From Bacteroidota bacterium (GTDB taxonomy: Bacteria > Bacteroidota > Ignavibacteria > Ignavibacteriales > Melioribacteraceae), in NCBI GenBank assembly GCA_018818165.1, contig JAHISP010000062.1:48017-112016 (forward strand): 64,000 nt of DNA. Reading direction: 5' to 3'. This document shows, in pieces, positions 37,197-47,608 of this stretch. Below the pieces are notes generated by a model that worked only from the letters and a program-made list of their open reading frames with translations, was not told the origin of the DNA and made no database searches. Positions within the stretch are counted from its first letter, which is position 1; each line of letters opens with the position of its first letter. A program made the translations under genes and the position numbers.

Positions 37197-39131
37197 TTAA
37201 ATAATTCTAATTTTATTATTATATATTTCTTCCTCGGCATATTTAAGAACTAAAATAACATGGAATTCGCTCCCAACTCCAGGTTCACTTTCAATCCATA
37301 TTTTTCCATTAAATAGCTGGACAAGTGTTTTAACTATACACAATCCCAATCCAACACCAGCGTATTTTTTTGTGTAACTACTATCAACTTGTGTAAAAGT
37401 ATCAAATATTCTTTCATGCTGGTCTTTAGGAATTCCAATTCCAGTATCCTTAACAACGATGTGCAAATTAAATAATCTTGAATCTTTATCACTATATTCA
37501 ACTTCGCTTTCGCTAGTAATTGATAATTCGATGCTGCCTTTTTCAGTAAATTTAACTGCATTTGAAAGCAAATTAGAAATAATTTGTTGAATTTTAATTT
37601 TATCAGCCAATATTATTCTATCAATGTTGAAGTTGTATTTTTTATTGGTAGTAAGCTTTTTTGTTGATGCTTGGGCAGCAATTGGATTCCAAATATCATC
37701 CACAATTTCAGATAATATAAATTCTGTTTCTTTTATTATTTCTTTTCCAGCCTCAAGTTTTGATTGGTTTAGTAGATTATTGAGTAAATTTAATAGCACA
37801 TCAGATGAATGTTTTACCATTTCTAGATATTCTTTTTGCACCATACTTAATTTAGTTTCAAATAAAAGTTCGGTTAAGCCAATAATTCCATTAAGAGGTG
37901 TTCTAATTTCATGACTCATATTTGCTATAAAATCGCTTTTGGCTTTACTTGCAATTTCTACTTTAGTAATTGCTGTACGTAGTTCCTTTTCCAAAACTTT
38001 TCTTTTGGTCATATCTATTCCAGCAAATAGAAAGCCTCCAAACTTTTTATGTAAATCATTAAATGGAGTTCCAACTGCATAAATCCAACTATAATTATTT
38101 TCTTTATTTAATATTCTAAATTCAGAATCAAAACGCTCCCTTTTTTGGAAAGCAGAATGAAAAAGGGCTATAAAATCATCCCTATCTTCTTCGTGAATTC
38201 TCTCTACTAATCCAAAGTGAATTTCTTGGGATAGATTTTTACCAGTAATTTCGAGCCATGTATTGTTAAAGTAATTAAAGTTCCCCTCAGTATTTGCTCT
38301 CCATATTGGCACAGGAAAATCCTCTAAAAGTGAGATATAAAAATTGCGTGCTGAGACAATTGCCAATTGACTTTCTCGTTTTTGTGTCATGTCTTTTAAT
38401 ATAATTACTTTTCCTAAAAAGTTGTTATTACTATCTTTAATATCCGATACTGTCTCCTCAATAGGTATATGTTTGTTGTTTCTATCAATTAGCCATTTAC
38501 TATTTAGTAAATCTTGTGGATTGTTTTCGTGATCTTGAATTGCACAAATAAAATACTCATCAGGTACACTTTTATAAATATTTAAGAGGTCTTCGTAATT
38601 TAATCCTATACATTCATTAAGTGTATAGCCAAGTGTATTTTCTGCCGCATAATTTATATAATTAATATAACCTTCTTTTGTTGTCATTATTATACATTCT
38701 TCAATGCTATCAAAAGCTAATTTACACCAGAGTTCACTTTCTTTAATTTTAAGTTCTGTTTTGTTTTTATATAAAGCAATTTCAAGAGTAGTTTTAAGAG
38801 TGTTTAATTCAAATGGTTTTAAAATATATCCATATGGTCCCGCATCTATTTCTCTTTTCGTTGTTTTTTCATCTGAAAACATAGTTATGAAAATTATGGG
38901 TTTATCAAATTCCTTATTAATAATTTGCGCAGCCTTTATTCCGTCCATTTCACCCTTAAGATTTATATCCATTAAAATTAAATCTGGTTTATGCTTTTTT
39001 GCAAACTCAATTGCTTCTAGACCAGAAACTGCAATGGCAACAATTTCATAACCAAGCGAAATAACCATTCGTTTAATTAATTCGGCAACGCCGCTATTAT
39101 CTTCGGTAATTAATATTTTCCCTTTACTCAT
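37197..39131 (-). CDS. REC-PAS-PAS histidine kinase
   Basis: The 644-residue protein starts with a receiver (Asp55 in LILMDINL), then has two PAS domains (about 130-250 and 262-378, the second ending GIDMTKRK). A HisKA box follows (NMSHEIRTPLNG, His407), then HATPase_c (N-box QQIISNLLSNAVKFTEKG, VKDTGIGIP, GVGLGLCIV). No membrane segment is seen, so it is cytoplasmic. It lies 13 bp after cheB in the che operon. The receiver may let CheA or another kinase tune its activity, and the following single-domain regulator is a likely target. The ligand of the PAS domains is unknown. Confidence 0.88.
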   Translation of the reverse strand: MSKGKILITEDNSGVAELIKRMVISLGYEIVAIAVSGLEAIEFAKKHKPDLILMDINLKGEMDGIKAAQIINKEFDKPIIFITMFSDEKTTKREIDAGPYGYILKPFELNTLKTTLEIALYKNKTELKIKESELWCKLAFDSIEECIIMTTKEGYINYINYAAENTLGYTLNECIGLNYEDLLNIYKSVPDEYFICAIQDHENNPQDLLNSKWLIDRNNKHIPIEETVSDIKDSNNNFLGKVIILKDMTQKRESQLAIVSARNFYISLLEDFPVPIWRANTEGNFNYFNNTWLEITGKNLSQEIHFGLVERIHEEDRDDFIALFHSAFQKRERFDSEFRILNKENNYSWIYAVGTPFNDLHKKFGGFLFAGIDMTKRKVLEKELRTAITKVEIASKAKSDFIANMSHEIRTPLNGIIGLTELLFETKLSMVQKEYLEMVKHSSDVLLNLLNNLLNQSKLEAGKEIIKETEFILSEIVDDIWNPIAAQASTKKLTTNKKYNFNIDRIILADKIKIQQIISNLLSNAVKFTEKGSIELSITSESEVEYSDKDSRLFNLHIVVKDTGIGIPKDQHERIFDTFTQVDSSYTKKYAGVGLGLCIVKTLVQLFNGKIWIESEPGVGSEFHVILVLKYAEEEIYNNKIRII

Positions 39132-39144
39132 TTTCTATCTTCTA

Positions 39145-40206
39145 TTAACAAATGTTTAATACGCTGCCTGCAATATTTTGCAATGGCAAAATTTTATCAG
39201 CTGCTCCAAGTTTAATTGCTTCTTGTGGCATTCCAAATACTACACAAGTATTTTTGTCTTGGGCAATTGTGTAAGCTCCAGCTTCTTTTAGTTCCAACAT
39301 TCCTTTTGCGCCATCGTCTCCCATACCAGTCATAATTACACCAACAGAATTTTTACCTGCATATCTTGCTGCAGAGCGGAAAAGAACATCAACAGAAGGT
39401 CGGTGACGACTAACAAGCGGACCATCTTTAACCTCCACATAATATCTAGCTCCACTTCTCTTTAAAAGCAAATGATGATTTCCTGGAGCAATTAAGGCTC
39501 TTCCTCTAATAACCGTATCTCCATCCTCAGCTTCTTTTACTGTTAAACGGCAGATGCTATTTAATCTATTGGCAAAAGCTGTTGTAAAATTTTCTGGCAT
39601 ATGCTGAACAATAACAATTCCTGGAGAATCAAGCGGAAAGGCTTCCAAAAAAATTCTTAATGCCTCGGTTCCTCCAGTAGATGCACCAACTACAACTACC
39701 TTTTCAGTAGTTTGAAGCATTGCTTTGCTGGTGTTTTTAGCAATAATTACATCAGCTGAAAGTTTTGGCTCAACTTCAATTTTTCGTGATACATATTTTC
39801 TTATATTAACTAAAGCTGCTGCTTTTACAACATCACAAATATGAATTCTGGATTCTTCAAAAAATTGTTTTGTTCCCATTTTAGGTTTTGTAATAATATC
39901 TACCGCCCCAAGTTCCATTGCTTTTAATCCACTAGCAGAACCTCTTTCGGAAAGACTTGAACAAATAACAACTGGAATTGGGTGTTGGCTCATTATCTTT
40001 TGAAGAAATGTAATTCCATCCATTCGTGGCATTTCAATATCAAGAGTAATTACATCCGGGATTTCTTCTTGAATTCTGCTTGCGGCAACAAATGGGTCGG
40101 ATGCCGTGGCAAGAACTTCAATTGCAGGATCGGATGACAAAATATCCGCAAGAGTTTGCCTTACAATTGCTGAATCGTCAACTATTAGTACTTTTATTTT
40201 ATCCAT
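39145..40206 (-). CDS. cheB: Chemotaxis response regulator protein-glutamate methylesterase
   Basis: CheB removes methyl groups from receptor glutamates when phosphorylated by CheA. The receiver (1-120) has Asp56 ([13 protein letters not shown]). The esterase domain (about 165-350) has catalytic Ser176 (GASTGGT), His202 (QHMPENF) and Asp297 ([10 protein letters not shown]). Length (353) is typical. It overlaps the end of cheD by 8 bp, indicating coupled translation, and sits in the adaptation block cheR-cheD-cheB. It balances CheR on the receptor encoded just upstream. Confidence 0.95.
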   Translation of the reverse strand: MDKIKVLIVDDSAIVRQTLADILSSDPAIEVLATASDPFVAASRIQEEIPDVITLDIEMPRMDGITFLQKIMSQHPIPVVICSSLSERGSASGLKAMELGAVDIITKPKMGTKQFFEESRIHICDVVKAAALVNIRKYVSRKIEVEPKLSADVIIAKNTSKAMLQTTEKVVVVGASTGGTEALRIFLEAFPLDSPGIVIVQHMPENFTTAFANRLNSICRLTVKEAEDGDTVIRGRALIAPGNHHLLLKRSGARYYVEVKDGPLVSRHRPSVDVLFRSAARYAGKNSVGVIMTGMGDDGAKGMLELKEAGAYTIAQDKNTCVVFGMPQEAIKLGAADKILPLQNIAGSVLNIC

Positions 40207-40705
40207 TAGATTTTATCCTGTTAAGAAATATTTCACCTGTTTCCGTTAAAAAAAATATCTTTCTGCCAAGCGCTCCACCAACATCAGATGCGGTAATATT
40301 CATGTTATTTTTTCTTAATATTTCCTCTGCCATTTGTATATTTTGTCTCCCTACTGTACTTGTTCTTCTTTCTTTTGAAGAGCTTTTAATTATATCGGCA
40401 CCACCAAATATCTTAACTTCAATATCTTTGCGTTGTATCTGCATTTTTTCAAATTTTTTAATCATAGCTGATATTGTACAATTAACAAATTTAAATGGAT
40501 CTAAACAATTATCACAATCTGATTTACACTCTCTACTATTTGGAAGCTGACAATGTGAAATACCTGCATATTTAATTTTTCTACTATAAAAAGTAATTGA
40601 TAAACAAGAGCCAAGAACTGTTGAAACCGCAATTGGTTTACTGCTAAAACAAGCTTCACCAGGGTGGAGATATACATTTTTTAAACCATCTAAATCAGGT
40701 TTCAT
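40199..40705 (-). CDS. cheD: Chemoreceptor glutamine deamidase
   Basis: CheD deamidates receptor glutamines to glutamates so they can be methylated. The catalytic segment [15 protein letters not shown] holds Cys34, and GISHCQLP holds His51, the expected dyad; HPGEACFS precedes them as in other CheD proteins. It has 168 residues. Start ATG and cheR stop overlap as ATGA (40702-40705). In bacteria with CheC, CheD also boosts CheC phosphatase activity, but no CheC gene is in the window. Confidence 0.93.
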   Translation of the reverse strand: MKPDLDGLKNVYLHPGEACFSSKPIAVSTVLGSCLSITFYSRKIKYAGISHCQLPNSRECKSDCDNCLDPFKFVNCTISAMIKKFEKMQIQRKDIEVKIFGGADIIKSSSKERRTSTVGRQNIQMAEEILRKNNMNITASDVGGALGRKIFFLTETGEIFLNRIKSNG

Positions 40706-41556
40706 AAATTTTTCCTATATGTACTTGCCACCATTTGAACCAAAGGTAAATTGGTATTAAAAATTGATTCGGAATGACCTAAAAAGAAATAACCACCTGG
40801 TTTTAAATATCTAATTAACTTTTCTATTAACCTATCTTGCGTTGGCTTATCAAAATAAATAATTACATTGCGGCAAAATATTAGATCAAATTTTTCATTA
40901 ATGCCAAAATCATCATCCATAAAATTTAACCATTGAAAATTAATGGCTTTTCGCAATTCTGGTATAACTCTTACTAGCTTTTTCTCTTTATTTTTACTTT
41001 TTAAAAAATATTTTTGCATTAAATTATGTGAGATTGGGGATGTTTTTTCAATCTCATAAATTCCAGTTGCAGCTTTTTCTAAAACTCGTGTTGAAATATC
41101 TGTTGCCAATATGTTGAATGAATATCTTGAGTATTGCTGAGCAAATTCATTTAAAACAATTGCAAGAGTATATGGTTCTTCACCAGTAGAACATCCAGCA
41201 CTCCATACTTTTAGTGGTCGTTGAATGCCTGCTCCATCAAGATTAATCAGTTCATTTAATGCTCTATTTTTTATAAATTCAAATTGTTTTGGCTCTCTAA
41301 AAAAGTCGGTTTTGTTTGTTGTAATCACATCCACCATTTGTGTAATTTCTTCACCACTTTCATTTTGTGAAAATAAGAAACTGCAATAATCGGCATATGA
41401 GTGAATGTCCAATTCTCTAAGTCTTTTTCTTAAACGAGCTTCTACCATAATTTTTTTTGAATCGGGCATTTTTATTCCACATTGATCGTAAATAAAGCCG
41501 CTTAGTCTAGCAAAGTCATTTTTAGATAACGTTGCTGAATTATTTTCTACATACAT
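40702..41556 (-). CDS. cheR: Chemotaxis protein methyltransferase
   Basis: CheR uses S-adenosylmethionine to methylate receptor glutamates. An N-terminal helical domain (LSKNDFARLSGFIYDQCGIKM) is followed by the Rossmann domain: TDFFREPKQF, VWSAGCSTGEEPYTLAI for SAM binding and FCRNVIIYFDK. I prefer the ATG at 41556, where GGA sits about 8 bases upstream and the product begins next to the CheR domain; a GTG at 41622 would add 22 residues. It follows the large receptor gene by about 85 bp and overlaps cheD by ATGA. A second, truncated CheR-like protein is encoded at 46389. Confidence 0.93.
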   Translation of the reverse strand: MYVENNSATLSKNDFARLSGFIYDQCGIKMPDSKKIMVEARLRKRLRELDIHSYADYCSFLFSQNESGEEITQMVDVITTNKTDFFREPKQFEFIKNRALNELINLDGAGIQRPLKVWSAGCSTGEEPYTLAIVLNEFAQQYSRYSFNILATDISTRVLEKAATGIYEIEKTSPISHNLMQKYFLKSKNKEKKLVRVIPELRKAINFQWLNFMDDDFGINEKFDLIFCRNVIIYFDKPTQDRLIEKLIRYLKPGGYFFLGHSESIFNTNLPLVQMVASTYRKNL

Positions 41557-41640
41557 CTCTGCAATCCGTCTGTTTATTGATTTTTGAATTTCTGTGCATC
41601 TTAATAAAATTTTAAGGTGCACAGAGTAATTACCTAATAA

Positions 41641-44600
41641 TTAGAATTTTTCGAAATCGTTATCAAGTTTGTCGACACCACTTCCCATATCTATATTCCA
41701 ACCAGCATTAGTAGCTTTTTTTGTGTTTAGTGCTGGTTTTTGCACTTTTGGCTTTGGAGCAGTAGGTTTATTTGCTAATAGGTGACCTACAGCAGGTTTA
41801 TATTCATCGTGACCCGCTGGTTTATGAGTACCGAAACTAGTTCTTTTAATTCCGCCTCCCTTCTCTGCTAATTTGAAGAAGGACATTGTTTCTTGCAGTT
41901 GTTCTGCTTGACTTGTCAACTCTTCAGCAGTTGATGACATTTCCTCAGAAGCTGATGCATTCTGTTGAATTACTTGATTCAATTGTTGAATTGCACTATT
42001 TATTTGTTCAGCACCGCTATTTTGTTCATTGCTTGAAGCTGTTATTTCTTGAACTAATTCTGAAGTTCTTTGAATATCTGGAACTATCTTTGTAAGTAAT
42101 TCGCCAGCTCTTTCGGCAACTTTAATGCTTGAAGCTGATAAAGTATTAATTTCTGCTGCTGCTGTTTGGCTTCTTTCGGCAAGTTTTCTAACTTCGCTTG
42201 CAACAACTGCAAATCCTTTTCCGTGTTCACCAGCACGAGCTGCTTCAATTGCTGCGTTTAGTGCAAGTAAATTTGTTTGACGTGCAATTTCTTCGATTAT
42301 TGAAATTTTACCAGCAATTTCTTTCATTGCATCAGCTGTTTCTGAAACTGCTTTTCCACCTTCCTTTGCGTCTTCTGATGATTTTAATGCTATCTTTTCA
42401 GTTTGTTGTGCATTATCAGCATTTTGTTTTATGTTAGAAGTCATTTGCTCCATTGATGAAGAAGCTTCTTCGGCTGCAGCTGCTTGTTCTGTTGCACCTT
42501 GTGACATTTGTTCTGAACTTGAGCTTAATTCTTGCGAACCAGCTGCTACATTATCTGAGGCTGATTTTACATTTTCTACAACTTCAGAAAGCTTACTAAT
42601 CATAGTGCTTAATGCTTGCATTAATTTATCTTCTGGTGATCTTTCTTTTGCTGTTACCATCAAATTTCCAGTAGAAATAGCCTCAGCAACAGAAGTTATA
42701 TCATTCATAGCTGTAACTAACAAATTGATGTTCTTTTTAATTTCATTGAAATCACCATTGTACTTATCCGTTATTTGACTTGGGATATCACCTTTTGCAA
42801 TTCTATCAACATATTCAGCCGCTACATTCAATGGTCCAATAACCGCATCAAGAGTATCATTTACACCTTGAACGATTGCTCTAAAGTCACCTTGATGTTT
42901 AGTTGCATCGGCTCTTGTTGCTAATTTACCTTCAACTGCTGCTTGTGATAACATGTTTGCATCTGTTACTAAGGCTCCTATTGCATTAACAGAAGTATTA
43001 ACTGCCCCATTAATTTGATCGAACATTACTTTTGCAGTTTTTGTATCTTCATCTGCAATAGCTGCTTCAAGCTTTATGTTCAAATCGCCTTTTGCTAATT
43101 TTATAAGACCTTCAGTTAACTTTTCCGCTTCTTTAGTTTGATAATTACCTATCTTTTCTGAAACTTTCATAGCTTGTTTAATTGCGGTTTGATCTGTTAC
43201 AACTTCAAAGGCACCAATAATATTTCCTTTAGTATCTTTTGTTGGTAAAGCGGAATAACTAATTTCAAGATTTAGTCCATTTGGATTAGCATATGTTTCG
43301 CTCTCAGCATTTCTATCTGATGACATTGATATTGAGCATGCACATTTTGCAGTTTTACAATCACCAGTTTTGAAATGATCATAACATTTTGTTCCCACTA
43401 CTTGTTGAGCTGTTTTGCCACCAAGTTTTGCTCCAATTTCATTCATATAAAGAACATTATAGTTTTTATCAATTAACATTGCCGGTGTAGGCATAGAATC
43501 AATTAATCCAACCAATGAGTCAAGCGTGTTATTTACACCTTGAACAATATTTCTAAAGTCACCTTGATGTTTACTTGCATCGGCTCTTGTTGCAAGTTTA
43601 CCTTCAACTGCTGCTTGTGATAACATGTTTGCATCAACAACTAAAGATTTAATTGATTCGCGCATTAATACCAACCATTCATGGATTTGGTCGTTTGATG
43701 AAGCTTTATCAATAGTTGCTGTCATATCTCCATTTGCAATTTTTGTTACATATGTAACTAGATCGCTCAACCAAGTATGAACACCATTAACTGCATCCTG
43801 CATTGCTTTATGATCCCCTTTGAGTTCAAGATTTACTCTTTCTCGTAAATCTCCTCCTCTAATCATTCTAAGGACTCTATTTCCCTCACCTATTGGAATT
43901 AGTATAGCATCAAGCATTTCATTGATACCTCCAACAAGGGTTTTCCAACCGCCATCAAATTTATTTTGATCGCCACGGTTATTTAACTTTCCGTCTTTAG
44001 AATCTTGAATCAATACTTGTACTTCAGCAAGTATCATCTTTAAATTAACTCTCAATGCTTCGATAGTGTCATTGATAAATGCTTTCTTTCCTGGAAATTT
44101 TTCCAATTCTGCATCAAAGTTTCCATTGCCAAATTCTGCAACACATGCCATTGCTTTTTTCTTGACTGATATGTGACCCATTACCATATCGTTTACTCCT
44201 GAAGCCATAACATGATATGCACCTTCATAGTTTTCCGCAGGGATAGTTATATCTATATCTCCAAGATTATGCTGTTCTGACATATTATTCATGTCTTTAA
44301 TTAATGCATTAAGTGTTTCTGCCATTGTCTGCAAAGCAATCATCAAATTATCATTTGTGGAACGTAAAACTATATTACTATTTAGATTACCTTTAGCTAT
44401 TTCTTTAGTAATATTTTCCACTTCATTTAATGCATCAATTAGAAGATTAATGTTGTTTTTAATTTCGTTAAAATCGCCATTGTAATTGTCTGTAATTTTA
44501 TTTGGTACATCTCCTTTTGAAATTCTATCAACATATTCAGCGGCTACATTCAATGGACCAATTACTGCATCAAGAGTATCATTTACACCTTGAACAATAT

Positions 44601-45747
44601 TTCTAAAGTCACCTTGATGTTTACTGGCATCAGCTCTTGTTGCTAATTTTCCTTCAACTGCTGCTTGTGATAGCATGTTTGCATCTATGACAAGTGCACT
44701 AACTGCAACAATTGCCATGTTTAAGTTATTTTTAATTTCGTTAAAATCACCATTGTAATTGTCAGTAATTTTACTTGGAACATCTCCTTTTGCAATTCTA
44801 TCAATATATTCAGCGGCTACATTCAAAGGTCCGATTACCGCATCCAGAGTATCATTAACGCCCTGAACGATTGTCTTAAAATCACCTTCATGTTTACTGG
44901 CATCTGCTCTTGTTGCAAGTTTACCTTGAACTGCAGCTTCTGAAAGTTTAGTTGCATCATCAACGAGTGCTTTAATGTTTTTAACCATTTTTTGCATCGC
45001 TTGCAGCATTATCCCGGTTTCATCTTTACTGTTTGTATCAAGATTTGCGGTGAGATCTCCTTTTGCAATTTTTTCTGCGGCGTCAACTGCAAGTCCGATT
45101 GGTCTTGTTATACTTCTGGTAACGAGATATGAAATAACAACAAGAAGAATCACTGCAATAATCGAAACTATTATTATTAAGTTCTTCACACTACTATAAG
45201 ATTCCTCAGCTAATTCTGCTTCTTTGTCCATCAGTTCATTATGATGAGCAATTAATTTGTATATTGCACCGAAGTAATCTCTTTGTGATTTTCTAAGTTC
45301 TGCAATAAGATAAATTCCCGCCTCATCATATTTTTTCTGTTTAATAAGTTCGAAAAAACCCAGACGGTCATTGTAATATTCCTGTCTTGCTTTTACAGAT
45401 TCCTCAAGAAGTGCTTTTCCTTCATCAGAAGTAATAGTTCTGCGAAGTGAATCCAAATTATCAGAAACTTTTTTAGCCCCTTCCTCTATTCTTGCTTGCG
45501 CCGCCGTAACTTCGTTTGCAAACTTTGGATTATCCTTCACCATTACAAAATTACGCATTGCACGCGCAACATCATTAATAGCGTCTATTGCGTTATTTGC
45601 CCATACTGTTTTAGGATAAAGATCATGGGTTACCTTTTCTGTTTCATCTCTTAAACCGGAAAGGTTTGAGAGTGAAATAACTATGATTACAAGTAATGCA
45701 ACACCAAGTATTGCAAAACTTAAACCGAGTCTGACTCCTATTTTCAT
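41641..45747 (-). CDS. Large transmembrane chemoreceptor with repeated HAMP-like modules and an internal PAS
   Basis: The 1368-residue receptor has TM1 (about 8-28), a periplasmic four-helix-type sensor (30-185) and TM2 (190-210), then HAMP. Cytoplasmic modules follow, with four copies of a unit [20 protein letters not shown]: about 267-348, 356-440, 706-748 (cut short) and 928-1012. A PAS domain (about 742-855) carries GTKCYDH and CKTAKCACS (Cys788, 797, 802, 804). The signalling tip near 1160-1205 is canonical ([20 protein letters not shown]), so it should control CheA through CheW. The tail ends DNDFEKF; no NWETF-type CheR tether is present. It lies between the MBL hydrolase and cheR. Confidence 0.92.
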   Translation of the reverse strand: MKIGVRLGLSFAILGVALLVIIVISLSNLSGLRDETEKVTHDLYPKTVWANNAIDAINDVARAMRNFVMVKDNPKFANEVTAAQARIEEGAKKVSDNLDSLRRTITSDEGKALLEESVKARQEYYNDRLGFFELIKQKKYDEAGIYLIAELRKSQRDYFGAIYKLIAHHNELMDKEAELAEESYSSVKNLIIIVSIIAVILLVVISYLVTRSITRPIGLAVDAAEKIAKGDLTANLDTNSKDETGIMLQAMQKMVKNIKALVDDATKLSEAAVQGKLATRADASKHEGDFKTIVQGVNDTLDAVIGPLNVAAEYIDRIAKGDVPSKITDNYNGDFNEIKNNLNMAIVAVSALVIDANMLSQAAVEGKLATRADASKHQGDFRNIVQGVNDTLDAVIGPLNVAAEYVDRISKGDVPNKITDNYNGDFNEIKNNINLLIDALNEVENITKEIAKGNLNSNIVLRSTNDNLMIALQTMAETLNALIKDMNNMSEQHNLGDIDITIPAENYEGAYHVMASGVNDMVMGHISVKKKAMACVAEFGNGNFDAELEKFPGKKAFINDTIEALRVNLKMILAEVQVLIQDSKDGKLNNRGDQNKFDGGWKTLVGGINEMLDAILIPIGEGNRVLRMIRGGDLRERVNLELKGDHKAMQDAVNGVHTWLSDLVTYVTKIANGDMTATIDKASSNDQIHEWLVLMRESIKSLVVDANMLSQAAVEGKLATRADASKHQGDFRNIVQGVNNTLDSLVGLIDSMPTPAMLIDKNYNVLYMNEIGAKLGGKTAQQVVGTKCYDHFKTGDCKTAKCACSISMSSDRNAESETYANPNGLNLEISYSALPTKDTKGNIIGAFEVVTDQTAIKQAMKVSEKIGNYQTKEAEKLTEGLIKLAKGDLNIKLEAAIADEDTKTAKVMFDQINGAVNTSVNAIGALVTDANMLSQAAVEGKLATRADATKHQGDFRAIVQGVNDTLDAVIGPLNVAAEYVDRIAKGDIPSQITDKYNGDFNEIKKNINLLVTAMNDITSVAEAISTGNLMVTAKERSPEDKLMQALSTMISKLSEVVENVKSASDNVAAGSQELSSSSEQMSQGATEQAAAAEEASSSMEQMTSNIKQNADNAQQTEKIALKSSEDAKEGGKAVSETADAMKEIAGKISIIEEIARQTNLLALNAAIEAARAGEHGKGFAVVASEVRKLAERSQTAAAEINTLSASSIKVAERAGELLTKIVPDIQRTSELVQEITASSNEQNSGAEQINSAIQQLNQVIQQNASASEEMSSTAEELTSQAEQLQETMSFFKLAEKGGGIKRTSFGTHKPAGHDEYKPAVGHLLANKPTAPKPKVQKPALNTKKATNAGWNIDMGSGVDKLDNDFEKF
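42712..44949. repeat. Internal repeats within the receptor gene
   Basis: Four near-identical segments code the [20 protein letters not shown] unit: 44949-44704, 44682-44428, 43632-43504 (partial) and 42966-42712. DNA is also very similar, for example TTACCTTCAACTGCTGCTTG recurs exactly, pointing to recent internal duplication or homogenisation. Confidence 0.85.
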
Positions 45748-45778
45748 ATTGTGCTCCTGAAATAAATTAATGAATCGT

Positions 45779-46396
45779 TTAATTAGAAAGTATTTTACAA
45801 GATCTAAGATTTTTTAAAGTTGCCTTAATTATTTCTTCCGGGTGTTCATTTAGAGGATCTCCGTGACCGGGATAAATAACTTTAATTTTCAGCTTAGATA
45901 ATTTTTTTATAGTTTCGAAATAGTCCTGTGTATAAGAAGAATTTGTATCTCTTATAAAAAGAGTTGTATCTCCGGAAAATAGGATCTGCTCTTTTTCACA
46001 ATAGAGCGAAATTGAATCACTTGAATGCCCTGGTGTATGAATAACTAAAAAACTATGCTCAGCCAGGTTTATTGAATCACCATCCTTAATTGTATAATCA
46101 ACAATATTTTCATTTAGAATATTTGCATAAACTTTTGCATTATATTTTTTCTTTAATGCTTTAGCACCGCCAATATGGTCAAAATGATTGTGAGTAAGAA
46201 TAACTTTCTCAACCGGATTTTTACCAACACCAGTAAATATTTTCTCAATTTCGGATATAAAATAATCATCACTACCCGTATCAACTATGGCGTTTATATC
46301 CTTTATGGTATTCCATTCACCAAGTAACAAGTATGAATTACCACAATAAACATTAGGATTTTGTTTTAGTTGAATTACTTTCATTTTGTTAACCAA
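45779..46396 (-). CDS. Metallo-beta-lactamase-fold hydrolase in che operon
   Basis: The 205-residue protein is an MBL-fold hydrolase of the glyoxalase II-like type. Metal motifs are [10 protein letters not shown] (HxHxDH), [16 protein letters not shown] and YPGHGDP. It overlaps the truncated CheR-like gene by 8 bp and precedes the receptor gene by about 30 bp, so it is genuinely in the chemosensory operon. Some MBL-fold proteins with ODP-type sensor roles act in chemotaxis, but a flavodiiron or ODP signature is not evident here. A thioesterase or lactonase activity, or a sensory role, are open options. Confidence 0.85.
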   Translation of the reverse strand: MVNKMKVIQLKQNPNVYCGNSYLLLGEWNTIKDINAIVDTGSDDYFISEIEKIFTGVGKNPVEKVILTHNHFDHIGGAKALKKKYNAKVYANILNENIVDYTIKDGDSINLAEHSFLVIHTPGHSSDSISLYCEKEQILFSGDTTLFIRDTNSSYTQDYFETIKKLSKLKIKVIYPGHGDPLNEHPEEIIKATLKNLRSCKILSN

Positions 46397-46997
46397 CCTT
46401 TCTATATAATTGGGCGTCCGATACTACTTGCTCAAACAAATGTTTTATTTCTTCCGGCATTTTTTGAGTTTGTTCCATTGCCAAAAAACCACCTTGCATC
46501 AATGACTGATGAAACATTTTTATAACTTCAATTCTTTCTTCATACTTAAAATGAAGTAAAACATTTTTACAAATAACAAGACTGTATGAATTACCAATAG
46601 GCTTTAAAGAAAGCAAATTATGCGTTTGATATTTAACTCTATCACGGATTCTATCAACAATTTTGTAGAATCCTTCTTCTACATCTATTTTTGAAAAATA
46701 TTTAGCCATTATTTCATCTGGTATTCTACCAAGTTCTTCGTTTGAAAAAATTCCATTAGCAATTACATTTCCAAAATTTCCTCCTTCATCAATATCTGAA
46801 GCTTCAATTATTAGATTTTTGAACGCAAAATTGCCCATACTTTCTGCTAATAGAATTGCAAGAGTATAAGGTTCGGGGCCAAAAGCACATCCAGCATCCC
46901 ATACTTTAATTTTGCTACGACCGCTAACTTCGGGTACCATAAATTTTACAGCATGTTCTAATGTGTGTGTATCTCTAAAAAAGAATGTAAAAGCCAT
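46389..46997 (-). CDS. CheR-like SAM methyltransferase lacking the N-terminal domain
   Basis: The 202-residue protein covers only the Rossmann domain of CheR. FTFFFRDTHTLEHA corresponds to TDFFREPKQFE, VWDAGCAFGPEPYTLAI to the SAM-binding motif and VICKNVLLHF to the FCRNVIIYF motif, so cofactor binding should be retained. The helical domain that contacts receptor methylation helices is missing. ATG at 46997 follows GGAG by 8 bases; a TTG two codons earlier is less well placed. It lies between cheW and the MBL hydrolase. It may methylate another partner, or be a regulator of methylation. Confidence 0.82.
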   Translation of the reverse strand: MAFTFFFRDTHTLEHAVKFMVPEVSGRSKIKVWDAGCAFGPEPYTLAILLAESMGNFAFKNLIIEASDIDEGGNFGNVIANGIFSNEELGRIPDEIMAKYFSKIDVEEGFYKIVDRIRDRVKYQTHNLLSLKPIGNSYSLVICKNVLLHFKYEERIEVIKMFHQSLMQGGFLAMEQTQKMPEEIKHLFEQVVSDAQLYRKVG

Positions 46998-47043
46998 TAA
47001 CAATACTCCAAAAGTATAATTTGTTTATACGTGAAATCATTTT

Positions 47044-47559
47044 TTATTTAGCTGAATTTATTTCATTAGACTTAAAATTGCCTGAACTTTGTACTATTTC
47101 CAATTCTTCCGAAGAAAATACTTTATCAATATCGAGGAGTATTATAAACTTTTCTTCTCGCTTTCCCATTCCTTTAATAAACTCTGTATTTAGTTTTGTA
47201 CCAATCCTTGGTGCTGGTTCAATATTTTGTGGTTCAATTTCAAAAACCTCTTGAACCGAATCAACTAATGCCCCAAGAACAGCAGTTTCGTCTCCAAGTT
47301 TCACTTCAACAACAACAATACAAGTGTTTACTGTTCTTTCTGTTAAGTTCATCCCAAATTTCAAATTCATATCAACAACAGGAACGACACTGCCTCTAAG
47401 ATTAATTACACCACACATAAAATCTGGTGTTTGCGGTACCTTGGTTATTTTAATATAATCAAGAATCTCGCGTACCTGAGCAACATCCACTCCAAAAACT
47501 TCATCACTTAATTTGAAGGTTAGATATTGTTTTGTTTCGTTTAGTACTGAGTTACTCAT
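47044..47559 (-). CDS. cheW: Chemotaxis coupling protein
   Basis: CheW links receptors to CheA. The 171 residues form one CheW domain: YLTFKLSDEVFGVDVAQVREIL, GVINLRGSVVPVVDM (the conserved receptor/CheA-binding loop NLRG) and VDSVQEVFEIEPQNIEPAP. A short acidic tail extends past the domain. It lies between cheA (about 50 bp gap) and the CheR-like gene. Confidence 0.95.
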   Translation of the reverse strand: MSNSVLNETKQYLTFKLSDEVFGVDVAQVREILDYIKITKVPQTPDFMCGVINLRGSVVPVVDMNLKFGMNLTERTVNTCIVVVEVKLGDETAVLGALVDSVQEVFEIEPQNIEPAPRIGTKLNTEFIKGMGKREEKFIILLDIDKVFSSEELEIVQSSGNFKSNEINSAK

Positions 47560-47608
47560 CCTTTTTCTCCTTAAGATTAATTCTCTTTATTATTCTTGAA
47601 ACTGAGTA

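Noticed and set aside
42712..44949. Receptor repeats as an assembly artefact
   Set aside because: The copies differ at scattered positions and are separated by distinct modules, so they look real; copy number still deserves long-read checking.
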